This document shows, in pieces, positions 43,504-51,076 of a stretch of 64,000 nucleotides of DNA (position 1 is the stretch's first letter; each line of letters starts with the position of its first letter). The translations under genes and the position numbers were made by a program. Under the pieces are notes generated by a model, which saw nothing but the letters and a program-made list of their open reading frames with translations, did not search any database and was not told the DNA's origin. Source of the DNA: an uncultured Lachnospiraceae bacterium (GTDB lineage Bacteria; Bacillota; Clostridia; Lachnospirales; Lachnospiraceae); assembly GCA_947174015.1 (NCBI GenBank), contig CAMWHJ010000001.1:57168-121167 (forward strand), written 5' to 3'.

Positions 43504-44307
43504 CACGACAAACGCATGAATGCGTTTTACAATTAAATCCATGTACCCGATTAAAAAATTACAAACTTATAATTCGCTCTAAGTGTTTTTCTGGATTTGT
43601 ACCGATTGCATACTTCTTCTTTTTTAGGCTTAATGCCTTGCTTCCTACTTCTACCAGCTTTAATATATTCAGTGACAGTTTCCTCATGATATTCAGGTTA
43701 TATGACGCCTGCTTCTCCAACGTACGGTTTCCATCCTCCCGGAATGTCACATCCAAGTGCCAGTGATAACTCTCTACCATCCAATGTCCACGCACTGCCC
43801 TTGCTGTTTCTTCTATCCCTACCGGCAGGCTGCTTATAAAATATCTTTCTTCTATACATTCTTCCCCTCCTGTTATTGTGTTGCGTGTCAGTATGATGCT
43901 CTTTAGTCCTTCCCATTCTTTATCTTATCCCCCTCATCGCTGTTTAGCATTTCATTCCACCTCTTCTGAAAATTTTCCAGAAATTCCGATGGTACGATTG
44001 CAAAAACTCTCTGAATCGTATCATGGGAAGGTATCCCGTTGGGCAGTTCCAGATAATTACGCCGAAATTCCTCGTGTTCCCTCCCAAACACCTCCATTTC
44101 CACCCAGTCATCCGCATTTCCGAGCATTGCAAAAAAGACAAGCATAATAATATCCATCATCTTGTGCAGAACCTTTTTTTCTGCCTGATATCTGTTACTG
44201 TACTTACATAGTCTAAAAGTGCTTTCATAATAAATTCATCCTTTCAGACTAAGTATAACATAGCTTTATGAATTGTTCACAATTTATTCATTCATGCGTT
44301 TGTCGTG
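43504..44307 (-). mobile_element. ISAs1-family insertion sequence, 804 bp, internally deleted
   Basis: Perfect 19-bp terminal inverted repeats begin CACGACAAACGCATGAATG at 43504-43522 and end with its complement at 44289-44307. The enclosed transposase is frameshifted and lacks its catalytic centre. The flanking bases (TGTATTTT left, TCTATGTG right) show no target duplication. It lies between dnaE and the EF-G-like gene. Confidence 0.85.
43559..44229 (-). pseudogene. ISAs1-family transposase, frameshifted and internally deleted
   Basis: It begins MKALLDYVSTVTDIRQKK at 44229, shifts frame in a run of seven A, continues as MMDIIMLVFFAMLGNADDWV and HDTIQRVFAIVPSEFLENFQ (the DDE-associated N-terminal domain), then shifts again. 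The C-terminal part is VESYHWHLDVTFREDGNRTL with the final catalytic Glu region and a LNIMRKLSLNILKLVE helix. The central third, with the first Asp residues, is missing. It cannot make active transposase. Confidence 0.85.
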
Positions 44308-44363
44308 TCTATGTGAACAGTAACAATTTCATATTTCTGCCAATGATTACTTCACAGAAACAA

Positions 44364-44392
44364 TTGCATTCAGCCGCTTATTGTGATACATT
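44364..44392 (+). promoter_or_regulatory. Promoter of the EF-G-like gene
   Basis: TTGCAT (44364-44369) and TACATT (44387-44392), 17 bp apart, with TGA immediately before the -10 (extended -10). It lies 57-80 bases downstream of the IS end. Confidence 0.6.
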
Positions 44393-44444
44393 AGTACTAT
44401 ATAAAAATGCAGCCGTAAACTTGTACAGAAAGGGAGGATTTTAT

Positions 44445-46523
44445 ATGAATATTTACACTACGGACAAAATTAGAAATGTTGTATTGCTGGGTCATAGCGG
44501 ATGTGGAAAAACAAGTCTTGTGGAGGCAATGGCATATCTGGCAAAGATGACCACACGCATGGGAAAAGTTGCTGATGGCAATACCATAAGCGACTATGAC
44601 CGTGAGGAAATCAAACGTCATTTTTCCGTCAATACCTCTGTGGTTCCGATCCTTTGGGAGGATACAAAGGTTAATGTTTTAGATACCCCCGGATTATTTG
44701 ATTTTGTGGGCGAAGTGGAGGAAGCGGTGTCAGTGGCAGATTCTGCCATTATCGTAGTATCCGGCAAAAACGGGGTGGAAGCCGGCACGAAAAAGGCATG
44801 GGAAATCTGTGATAAATATAAACTGCCACGCATGATATTCGTAACAAATATGGATAACGATAATGCCAGTTTCCGACAGGTGGTAGAGGATTTACAGGAA
44901 ATGTATGGCAAATGCATTGCACCCTTCCATCTTCCCGTGAGGGAGAACAAAGAATTTGTGGGATATGTAAATGTACTGCAGCAGCGTGCAAAACGCTGGA
45001 CTTCCCAAGGTGATGTAGAAAAAATGGAAGTTCCAGAGTATTCTGCCGAAAACCTGAATATATGCAGAACGGCTCTGATGGAATCCGTTGCAGAAACCAA
45101 TGACGACTTTCTGGAGCGCTATTTTAATGGTGATGAATTTTCGGAAAATGAAATCAGACAGGCACTTCGTCTAAATGTGGCTGATGGCAACATTGTGCCT
45201 GTCCTGATGGGTTCTAATACGTTGGCACGAGGCATCTATACTTTGATGGTTGATATCATAAAATATCTGCCCAACCCAGAAAAACGCAGCCTGGCCGGAA
45301 TTAATCCAAAAACCAATGAGATATTTCCGGCTGACTATGATTTTTCAAAACCAAAATCCGCTTATGTTTGGAAAACCATTGTCGATCCCTTTATTGGAAA
45401 ATACTCTTTGATAAAAGTCAATTCCGGTGTATTAAAAACAGATGATGTCCTGTACAACCATCACAAGAACACGGAAGAAAAAATCGGAAAACTCTATGTA
45501 ATGCGGGGCAATAAGCCGGAAGAAACAAAAGAGCTTCATGCAGGTGATATCGGTGCTTTGGCAAAGCTGGCATCTGTGGCAACAACCGATTCCCTTTCTA
45601 CCCAAAAAGCCCCTGTTGTCTATCTCCGTACCAGTCTTTCCACCCCATATACCTATAAAAGATATGCGGTAAAAAAGAAAGGGGATGATGATAAGGTTTC
45701 TCAGGCACTTCAAAAATTAATGGCAGAAGACCTGACCCTGAAAGTTGAAAATGATGCTGCCAACAGTCAGACACTTCTCTATGGCATGGGAGAGCAGCAT
45801 CTGGAAATTGTTGCTTCAAAACTTTTAGAGAGATATAAGGTAGAAATTGAATTAAAAAGACCAAAAACTGCCTTCCGTGAAACAATACTTAAAAAATCTG
45901 ATGTTGAATATAAATATAAAAAACAGTCCGGCGGTCATGGACAGTATGGTCATGTGAAGATGACCTTTGAGCCATCAGGAGATTTAGAATCACCATATGT
46001 TTTTGAACAGTGTGTTGTGGGCGGTGCCGTGCCAAAGAATTATTTTCCCGCTGTGGAGAAAGGCATTCAAGAGGCAGTAACCTGCGGACCTTTAGCATCT
46101 TACCCTGTTGTGGGTGTAAAAGCCGTGTTATATGATGGCTCCTATCATACTGTGGACTCCTCCGAAATGGCATTTAAAGTTGCTGCCATGCAGGCATTTA
46201 AAAAAGGCTTCCTGGAAGCTGCTCCTATTCTGTTAGAACCCATAGCTTCCCTAAAAGTACTGGTGCCTGACAAATACACCGGTGATATCATGGGCGATTT
46301 AAATAAACGGCGAGGACGCATCCTTTCCATGAATCCCAGCGATAATGGCTATCAGGAAATTCTTGCAGATATCCCATATATGGAGCTCTACGGATACAAT
46401 ACGGATTTACGCTCAATGACCGGTGGAATCGGTACCTATTCTTATTCCTTTGCAAGATATGAGCAGACTCCGCCTGATATACAGGAAAAAGAAGTCAGTG
46501 CAAGGGCTGACAAATCAGATTAA
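44445..46523 (+). CDS. EF-G-like translational GTPase (EF-G2 type) with altered G motifs
   Basis: 692 residues from MNIYTTDKIRNVVLLGHSGC at 44445 (GGGAGG 8 bases upstream). The five-domain EF-G layout is complete: G domain, beta barrel, domain III (VENDAANSQTLLYGMGEQHLEI), domain IV (KKQSGGHGQYGHVKMTFEPS) and domain V (LKVLVPDKYTGDIMGDLNKRRGRI). Two hallmark residues differ: the switch II motif is DTPGLFDF, so the catalytic His of PGH is Leu83 or its neighbour, and the base-recognition motif NKxD is TNMD (134-137). The P-loop GHSGCGKTS is intact. It is probably a paralogue that binds ribosomes under special conditions rather than the housekeeping factor. Confidence 0.92.
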   Translation: MNIYTTDKIRNVVLLGHSGCGKTSLVEAMAYLAKMTTRMGKVADGNTISDYDREEIKRHFSVNTSVVPILWEDTKVNVLDTPGLFDFVGEVEEAVSVADSAIIVVSGKNGVEAGTKKAWEICDKYKLPRMIFVTNMDNDNASFRQVVEDLQEMYGKCIAPFHLPVRENKEFVGYVNVLQQRAKRWTSQGDVEKMEVPEYSAENLNICRTALMESVAETNDDFLERYFNGDEFSENEIRQALRLNVADGNIVPVLMGSNTLARGIYTLMVDIIKYLPNPEKRSLAGINPKTNEIFPADYDFSKPKSAYVWKTIVDPFIGKYSLIKVNSGVLKTDDVLYNHHKNTEEKIGKLYVMRGNKPEETKELHAGDIGALAKLASVATTDSLSTQKAPVVYLRTSLSTPYTYKRYAVKKKGDDDKVSQALQKLMAEDLTLKVENDAANSQTLLYGMGEQHLEIVASKLLERYKVEIELKRPKTAFRETILKKSDVEYKYKKQSGGHGQYGHVKMTFEPSGDLESPYVFEQCVVGGAVPKNYFPAVEKGIQEAVTCGPLASYPVVGVKAVLYDGSYHTVDSSEMAFKVAAMQAFKKGFLEAAPILLEPIASLKVLVPDKYTGDIMGDLNKRRGRILSMNPSDNGYQEILADIPYMELYGYNTDLRSMTGGIGTYSYSFARYEQTPPDIQEKEVSARADKSD

Positions 46524-46569
46524 TGAGGGTTTGTCAAGTAAAGTGTGTAAATTAATTTAAATTTTTTTC

Positions 46570-46589
46570 GGCGGTCTTAATTGACCGCC
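46570..46589 (-). terminator. Terminator after the KTR gene pair
   Basis: GGCGGTC / GACCGCC with loop TTAATT; on the minus strand it is followed by a GAAAAAAATTT stretch, and on the plus strand only by ATATTTATT. Its T-run orientation is ambiguous, so it may act weakly on both converging transcripts. Confidence 0.55.
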
Positions 46590-46607
46590 ATATTTATTGT
46601 ATGAAGA

Positions 46608-46778
46608 TTAATCAAATGGCAATTCCTCACCATTGCGGTAAGCCTCATATAAAAGCAGCATATCGTGTTCTTTCAGGTATTGATAACAAGTGAGGAGTTC
46701 GTTCATGAGTGTTATCCGTGAAGTTCGTTGATATTGCAATTCTTCTGCCAGAGTGCTAAATTTAAGGTCTGTGTGCAT
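46608..46778 (-). CDS. 56-residue conjugative-element protein, function unknown
   Basis: MHTDLKFSTLAEELQYQRTS then RITLMNELLTCYQYLKEHDM and an acidic ending RNGEELPFD. It is helical and charged and overlaps the KTR gene by 17 bases, so it is translationally coupled to it. The composition fits the small helper proteins at the ends of Tn916/Tn1549-like elements. No function known. Confidence 0.5.
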   Translation of the reverse strand: MHTDLKFSTLAEELQYQRTSRITLMNELLTCYQYLKEHDMLLLYEAYRNGEELPFD

Positions 46779-46899
46779 GGATTGTTTCTTTTTTGCACTT
46801 CGGACAATACAGAGGGAAATTTTTTAGTTCGATATTTTCCCGTATCATTGTTCGGGTTTTATTGCCGCAGACAGGGCACAGTATCCATTTTGTTTGCAT
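46762..46899 (-). CDS. Cysteine-rich KTR-type small protein
   Basis: 45 residues: MQTKWILCPVCGNKTRTMIR, then ELKNFPLYCPKCKKETIHAH. Two CxxC pairs (CPVC and CPKC) form one zinc ribbon and the KTR triplet is present (NKTR). Proteins of this type are a signature of Tn916-like conjugative transposons, where they stand near regulatory or recombination genes. Homologues are somewhat longer at the C-terminus, so this one may be trimmed. It marks one border of the ABC transporter cargo. Confidence 0.7.
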   Translation of the reverse strand: MQTKWILCPVCGNKTRTMIRENIELKNFPLYCPKCKKETIHAHRP

Positions 46900-46912
46900 A
46901 CATTTTCCCCTG

Positions 46913-48061
46913 TTACTCAATCATAATTTCCTTGATAGAAATCTTCTTAATTTTTTCGGAATATACATACATCAGAATTTCATAAATCGTGATAAAACAA
47001 ACAAGAGAAATAAGCATAACAGGAAAGTCAAATTTATATGTAGGTACACCCTCAACATCCTTAAATACAATATCCACCATAAGCCTCAACAATCCATACT
47101 GATATACTGTTCCAATTATAAAACCAATATAGGACATCGGTCTGTATCCTCCTAAAATTGCCCTGCAACATTCTTTCTGCGGATAGCCGAATACCCTCAT
47201 CATAGCAATAGTTTTTGTATTTCCGTTTATTACTGTAGTTATAGCAAGAAACAGAGTTGTAAACGCTAATACAAGTCCAATGACCAACATCATCACACCC
47301 ATCATTTCACTTGATAAATCTTTCATACTAAACGACATTTGTGTCATAGCTGAAAAGCAAAAGGAAGCAAAAATAATGAAAAATACAAGTGCCTTTTTAG
47401 ATTTCAAGGTATTCCTTTTCAAATCCTCTACAAACGACAATTCTCTGTTTTTTTCGATTCTGTGATTTGGTGTTTTAGAAGCAGTTTGCAGATTATCTTT
47501 CAAAAGCAGCAACACAGGCTTTTTTAATTTGTACCAAGCGTAATAAACCGAAAGTGCCGAAAAACACACAGTCGGCAATACCACGAAATAAAATAAAATG
47601 CTTGGATGAAAATTTATAGTTATCTCAGGAAGCATTTTATCTTCATTTTGTAAAGCGTAAAACCACGGCATTATAAGAAATGCTCCTGCATATCCGATTG
47701 CAGTTCCGATAAAAGTACTAATTCCGAATACCCAAAAGCTTTTTGCAATTTTGATATTTGAATATCCCAATGCCTTTAATATCCCAAGTTCCTTCTTATG
47801 CGTGTCAATATAATGCTTAATATAAAATAACAACATAACAATCGCAGTTAAAAGCAAGCATCCACCACTTACAAGGCAAACGACTTTTGCGGTAGAAACC
47901 TGAGCATTATAAAAAAACATTGACAATTCAGATGTTATTTCACTCTCAATTAACCGAACATCAAAATAAAAGTTCAGAAACATTGTACAAACAAGTACAG
48001 CACAACAGGCGATAATGGAAATGCCGATGAGTTTTGAAGCGTTTTTTATTCCAACAAGCAT
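46913..48061 (-). CDS. FtsX-type ABC transporter permease
   Basis: 382 residues from MLVGIKNASKLIGISIIACC at 48061, just after the ATPase stop at 48066. A first helix (about 12-35), a short extracytoplasmic piece, three helices with LKALGYSNIKIAKSFWVFG, then a cytoplasmic basic stretch and four more helices with MRVFGYPQKECCRAIL near the end, finishing in KKISIKEIMIE. The extracytoplasmic domains are much smaller than those of the permease at 21797-24334. It forms a pair with the ATPase upstream; export of a hydrophobic or peptide compound is likely. Confidence 0.85.
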   Translation of the reverse strand: MLVGIKNASKLIGISIIACCAVLVCTMFLNFYFDVRLIESEITSELSMFFYNAQVSTAKVVCLVSGGCLLLTAIVMLLFYIKHYIDTHKKELGILKALGYSNIKIAKSFWVFGISTFIGTAIGYAGAFLIMPWFYALQNEDKMLPEITINFHPSILFYFVVLPTVCFSALSVYYAWYKLKKPVLLLLKDNLQTASKTPNHRIEKNRELSFVEDLKRNTLKSKKALVFFIIFASFCFSAMTQMSFSMKDLSSEMMGVMMLVIGLVLAFTTLFLAITTVINGNTKTIAMMRVFGYPQKECCRAILGGYRPMSYIGFIIGTVYQYGLLRLMVDIVFKDVEGVPTYKFDFPVMLISLVCFITIYEILMYVYSEKIKKISIKEIMIE

Positions 48062-48065
48062 ACCA

Positions 48066-48758
48066 TCACCACCCAATCTCATAAGCGGTCTTTTTCGTTT
48101 CATTTGTATAAATTTCAGATATTTTTCCGCTGTTCATTTTTATAACTGTGTTAGCCATTTCCGCAATATTCAGATTGTGTGTTACCAATATGATTGTAAA
48201 ATCATATTCCTTTTGAAGTTTACAGATATAATCAAGAACCTGTCGTCCTGTTTGTTCGTCTAATGCTCCTGTCGGTTCGTCAAGAAATAATACTCTCGGT
48301 CTTTTTGCCAAAGCTCTTGCAATAGATACTCTTTGCTGTTCGCCACCCGAAAGTTCGCTCGGATATTTATGTAGTTTTTCTCCGAGTCCAACTGCTTCAA
48401 TGACGGTTTTATAATCTTTATTATTTGCTAAGTCAGCACCCATTTTCACATTTTTATCGACGCTCATATTGGGCAGCAAATAATACTGCTGAAAAATAAA
48501 TCCGACATTTTCCTTACGAAATGAAGTTACTTCATTATCAGAAAGTGCTGTAATATCCTTTCCGTCATAAAACACTTTACCGCTATCAGGGCGTTCAAGA
48601 CCTGAAATTACATTCAAAAAAGTTGACTTGCCCGAACCCGATGCACCGAGAATAACTACAAAATCATTATCCTCAATATCAAGACTAATGTCCTTTAATA
48701 CTTGAAATCGGCTTTCTCCGTTTCCGTATGATTTCATTATATCTTTCGCTTTAATCAT
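48066..48758 (-). CDS. ABC transporter ATP-binding protein (LolD/MacB type)
   Basis: 230 residues: Walker A GASGSGKSTF, Q-loop FIFQQYYLLPNMSV, signature LSGGEQQRVSIARAL, Walker B VLFLDEPTGALDEQ and H-loop LVTHNLNIA. Start overlaps the end of the TetR gene by eight bases. Same subfamily as the ATPase at 24336-25094, but it comes from a different, more AT-rich operon controlled by TetR rather than by a two-component system. Confidence 0.95.
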   Translation of the reverse strand: MIKAKDIMKSYGNGESRFQVLKDISLDIEDNDFVVILGASGSGKSTFLNVISGLERPDSGKVFYDGKDITALSDNEVTSFRKENVGFIFQQYYLLPNMSVDKNVKMGADLANNKDYKTVIEAVGLGEKLHKYPSELSGGEQQRVSIARALAKRPRVLFLDEPTGALDEQTGRQVLDYICKLQKEYDFTIILVTHNLNIAEMANTVIKMNSGKISEIYTNETKKTAYEIGW

Positions 48759-49332
48759 TATTTTCTTCCTCCTTTATCTTTTTCAAAACGCTCATACATA
48801 CCTCAGTAATCATTGTACTGATTTCTTCGTCTGTAAAGCGGCACATTTTTGTGGCACAAAGCGATGCAATTCCGTGTGTATATATCCAAAGATGATGATA
48901 TAGCTTTTTCGCAGATGACTTGCAAATTTTGTAATCATCTTGAATTGACAATAGAATTTGCTCATAACTTTCATCTATCAGCGGAAGTACACCTGATAAG
49001 TCGGGAATTTGTTTTTGCTCCGTCATAAAGAGGATCTGAAAAAGTTTTGATTCATTAACAGAAAAAAGAATATATTGCGTACCTACGCCTTTGAAAGGGT
49101 GCGCCGCTGCTAAACCTTTATTGACATATTCTTTATACAAAGTTTTAGCAGCCTCAATCATAGCCTGCTGAACTTCTTCCATATTTTTGAATACAGTAAA
49201 AATCGGTCTTGCCGAGCTGGCGAGGTATGTTCCCAATGCTCTGGAAGTTAAAGCTTCATATCCGTCTGTCCTGACAATATTTAATGCGGCTTCAATAATT
49301 TCTGCTTTTGTAAATTTTGCTTTCGGTGGCAT
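48751..49332 (-). CDS. TetR-family repressor of the ABC transporter operon
   Basis: 193 residues. The N-terminal helix-turn-helix is SRALGTYLASSARPIFTVFK with KFTKAEIIEAALNIVRTDGYEALT before it. The C-terminal helical domain (SKLFQILFMTEQKQIP, SSAKKLYHHLWIYTHGIASL) resembles the TetR subgroup with a C-terminal effector pocket, but no ligand can be named. Two back-to-back 14-bp operators (49353-49380) lie just downstream of its -10 box. It is the first gene of the operon and overlaps the ATPase gene. Confidence 0.9.
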   Translation of the reverse strand: MPPKAKFTKAEIIEAALNIVRTDGYEALTSRALGTYLASSARPIFTVFKNMEEVQQAMIEAAKTLYKEYVNKGLAAAHPFKGVGTQYILFSVNESKLFQILFMTEQKQIPDLSGVLPLIDESYEQILLSIQDDYKICKSSAKKLYHHLWIYTHGIASLCATKMCRFTDEEISTMITEVCMSVLKKIKEEENND

Positions 49333-49352
49333 ACTCTATTTCTCCTTTTATT

Positions 49353-49410
49353 AAATCACTTGTTTTAAATCGCTTGATTTAATTATAATCAAAGTCGCCC
49401 TAAAAGTCAA
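49353..49410 (-). promoter_or_regulatory. TetR operon promoter with two adjacent operators
   Basis: On the minus strand TTGACT (49410-49405) and TATAAT (49387-49382) are 17 bp apart. Directly downstream lie two abutting 14-bp pseudo-palindromes, AAATCGCTTGATTT (49367-49380) and AAATCACTTGTTTT (49353-49366), covering the transcription start. Confidence 0.75.
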
Positions 49411-49439
49411 TAAGGCAGCAGAGATTACTCCCTGCCGCC
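49411..49439 (-). terminator. Imperfect stem before the TnpV remnant
   Basis: AATAAGGC near 49409-49416 pairs with GCCTTATT (49436-49443) with an inner GCAG / CTGC helix. It ends transcription from the TnpV remnant before the TetR promoter. Confidence 0.5.
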
Positions 49440-49745
49440 TTATTGAATACCCTGTGTCTGTTTCATGCCCTCAATGAGCCTTTCAAAGCGTTCCTGCGCC
49501 TGTTTATCAATCTTCACAAGGTAGGCGTTGAGCCTGCCGCTTGTAAGAAGATTGATATATGTACCTCTGCGGTACTCTTTGAGATAGCGTAAGTGCCGCT
49601 GTCCCCATACGCCTATCGGTTGTTCTTCCTCGACGAGTAAGGTAAAACAGGGAAGATAATAATCTCCCTGTAATTCATACCAAAGACCGTTGCTTTCATC
49701 ATAAATATACTTGTGTGAAATTATATAAAGGGATAAGGCGAACAC
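49440..49745 (-). pseudogene. TnpV-like transposon protein, C-terminally truncated
   Basis: About 100 residues. The core GDYYLPCFTLLVEEEQPIGV, RYLKEYRRGTYINLLTSGRL and ERFERLIEGMKQTQGI matches TnpV, a small protein of unknown role carried by clostridial conjugative transposons. Intact TnpV continues for about 35 more residues after the GI or GV; here it stops after QGIQ. The N-terminus (MFALSLYIISHKYIYDESNG) also differs. It borders the ABC cargo on the side opposite to the KTR gene. Confidence 0.7.
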
Positions 49746-49802
49746 ATTGAAATAAAGAATTCAAACTTCCATGCAACTACTCTTTCGGCGACTGCCTGTC
49801 CC

Positions 49803-50978
49803 TTACCCTTTCCGCTTCTCAAACTCCTTCTGAAAGCTCTCCAAATCCTGTCCCTTCAATGCCCGCTCCAACAAAAGCGGCAGCATCTGAGGATTGCAGG
49901 CGAAGCATGGAATGTTCAGTCCAGCTAACCGTTTTGCCATCTGATCATCATAGTAGGGTTTTCCGCCGTCTGCCAGAGCCAGCAGGCACACCACCGTTAC
50001 ACCGGATTCCTTCATTTCCTCCATGCGCCGCACAAAACCTGCCCTGTTTCCCCCCTCTTCTAAATCAGAAATCAGGAAAAACAAAGTTTTGGAAGGATTT
50101 TCAATAAACTGTTCACAGTAGGCAACAGAGCGTTCAATATTTGTACCGCCCCCCAACTGAAAACCAAAAAGCAAATCCACCGGATCATCGCTTTTTTCCG
50201 TCAAATCCACCACATTGGTATCAAATGCCACAATTCTGGTTTTTAAGCTTGTCATGCTTGCCAGAATACAACTGATAATGGAAGAATAAATCACCGATTC
50301 CCCCATGGAACCACTTTGATCAATATCCAGAATCACTGTCCACTTATTGGCAGCAGTGGTGCTGGTTCTATCATAAAAATAAAAATGCTCCGGCACAATA
50401 GTTTTCAGCTCTGGATTATAGTGTTTTAGATTTCTTTCAATGGTCATTTTATAATCTAACGCAGCAGCAGAAGGTATCGGCGAATGCTTCCGGCGGTTCA
50501 CCGCTGCCGTCACTGCCCTCTTGATATCCTGCTCCAGCAGTTTGTTCACCTGCTCCACAATCTTTTCGATAAAACTCCGCACACTGTCCTTGGAACGCTT
50601 GGGAATCTGTTCCTTTAACATCATAAGTGTGGCAGCCAGATTCACATCCGGTTCCAAGTTATTCAACAGCTCCGGCTCAAACAAAAGCTGTTTCAGTCCG
50701 CAGCGATTCATGGCATCTCCCTGAATGACCGTCACCAACTCCTTGTCAAACAAGCTGCGCACGTCCCCCAGCCACCGGCTGATCTGGGGATTGGAGGGGC
50801 CTTTTCCCGCACCATTTCCAAAGCCGCCGCTTTCCCTTCGATTATAGATTGCCGCCAATGCCTGATCCATCAAATCCTGCTCTTCATTCAAAGAAAAATC
50901 CTGCATCCCCTGAAACCGTTCCTGGCTTTCCTGCCCCAATATCAGTCGCCAACGGCTGATTTGCGTTTCTGTCTCCAT
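49803..50978 (-). CDS. VWA-domain protein of the MoxR cluster
   Basis: 391 residues. The N-terminal half is helical (about 1-200; NEEQDLMDQALAAIYNRRES) and the C-terminal half a von Willebrand A domain with an intact metal site: DIDQSGSMGES (Asp220, Ser222, Ser224), a Thr/Asp in AFDTNVVDL, and FLISDLEEGGN. Proteins of this architecture (CoxE/ViaA-like) act as partners of MoxR-family AAA+ ATPases. It is the last gene of the cluster SWIM, helical repeat, MoxR, DUF5682-like, VWA, 98 bases after the DUF5682-like gene. Confidence 0.9.
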   Translation of the reverse strand: METETQISRWRLILGQESQERFQGMQDFSLNEEQDLMDQALAAIYNRRESGGFGNGAGKGPSNPQISRWLGDVRSLFDKELVTVIQGDAMNRCGLKQLLFEPELLNNLEPDVNLAATLMMLKEQIPKRSKDSVRSFIEKIVEQVNKLLEQDIKRAVTAAVNRRKHSPIPSAAALDYKMTIERNLKHYNPELKTIVPEHFYFYDRTSTTAANKWTVILDIDQSGSMGESVIYSSIISCILASMTSLKTRIVAFDTNVVDLTEKSDDPVDLLFGFQLGGGTNIERSVAYCEQFIENPSKTLFFLISDLEEGGNRAGFVRRMEEMKESGVTVVCLLALADGGKPYYDDQMAKRLAGLNIPCFACNPQMLPLLLERALKGQDLESFQKEFEKRKG

Positions 50979-51076
50979 ATTTCACCAACCTTTCTGTCAT
51001 GATGACCGGCTGTTTTCAAAGTTCATAGCAAAATCGCCATATCCATTTAAAACATTGCCATCTATGATTTAAAAAT

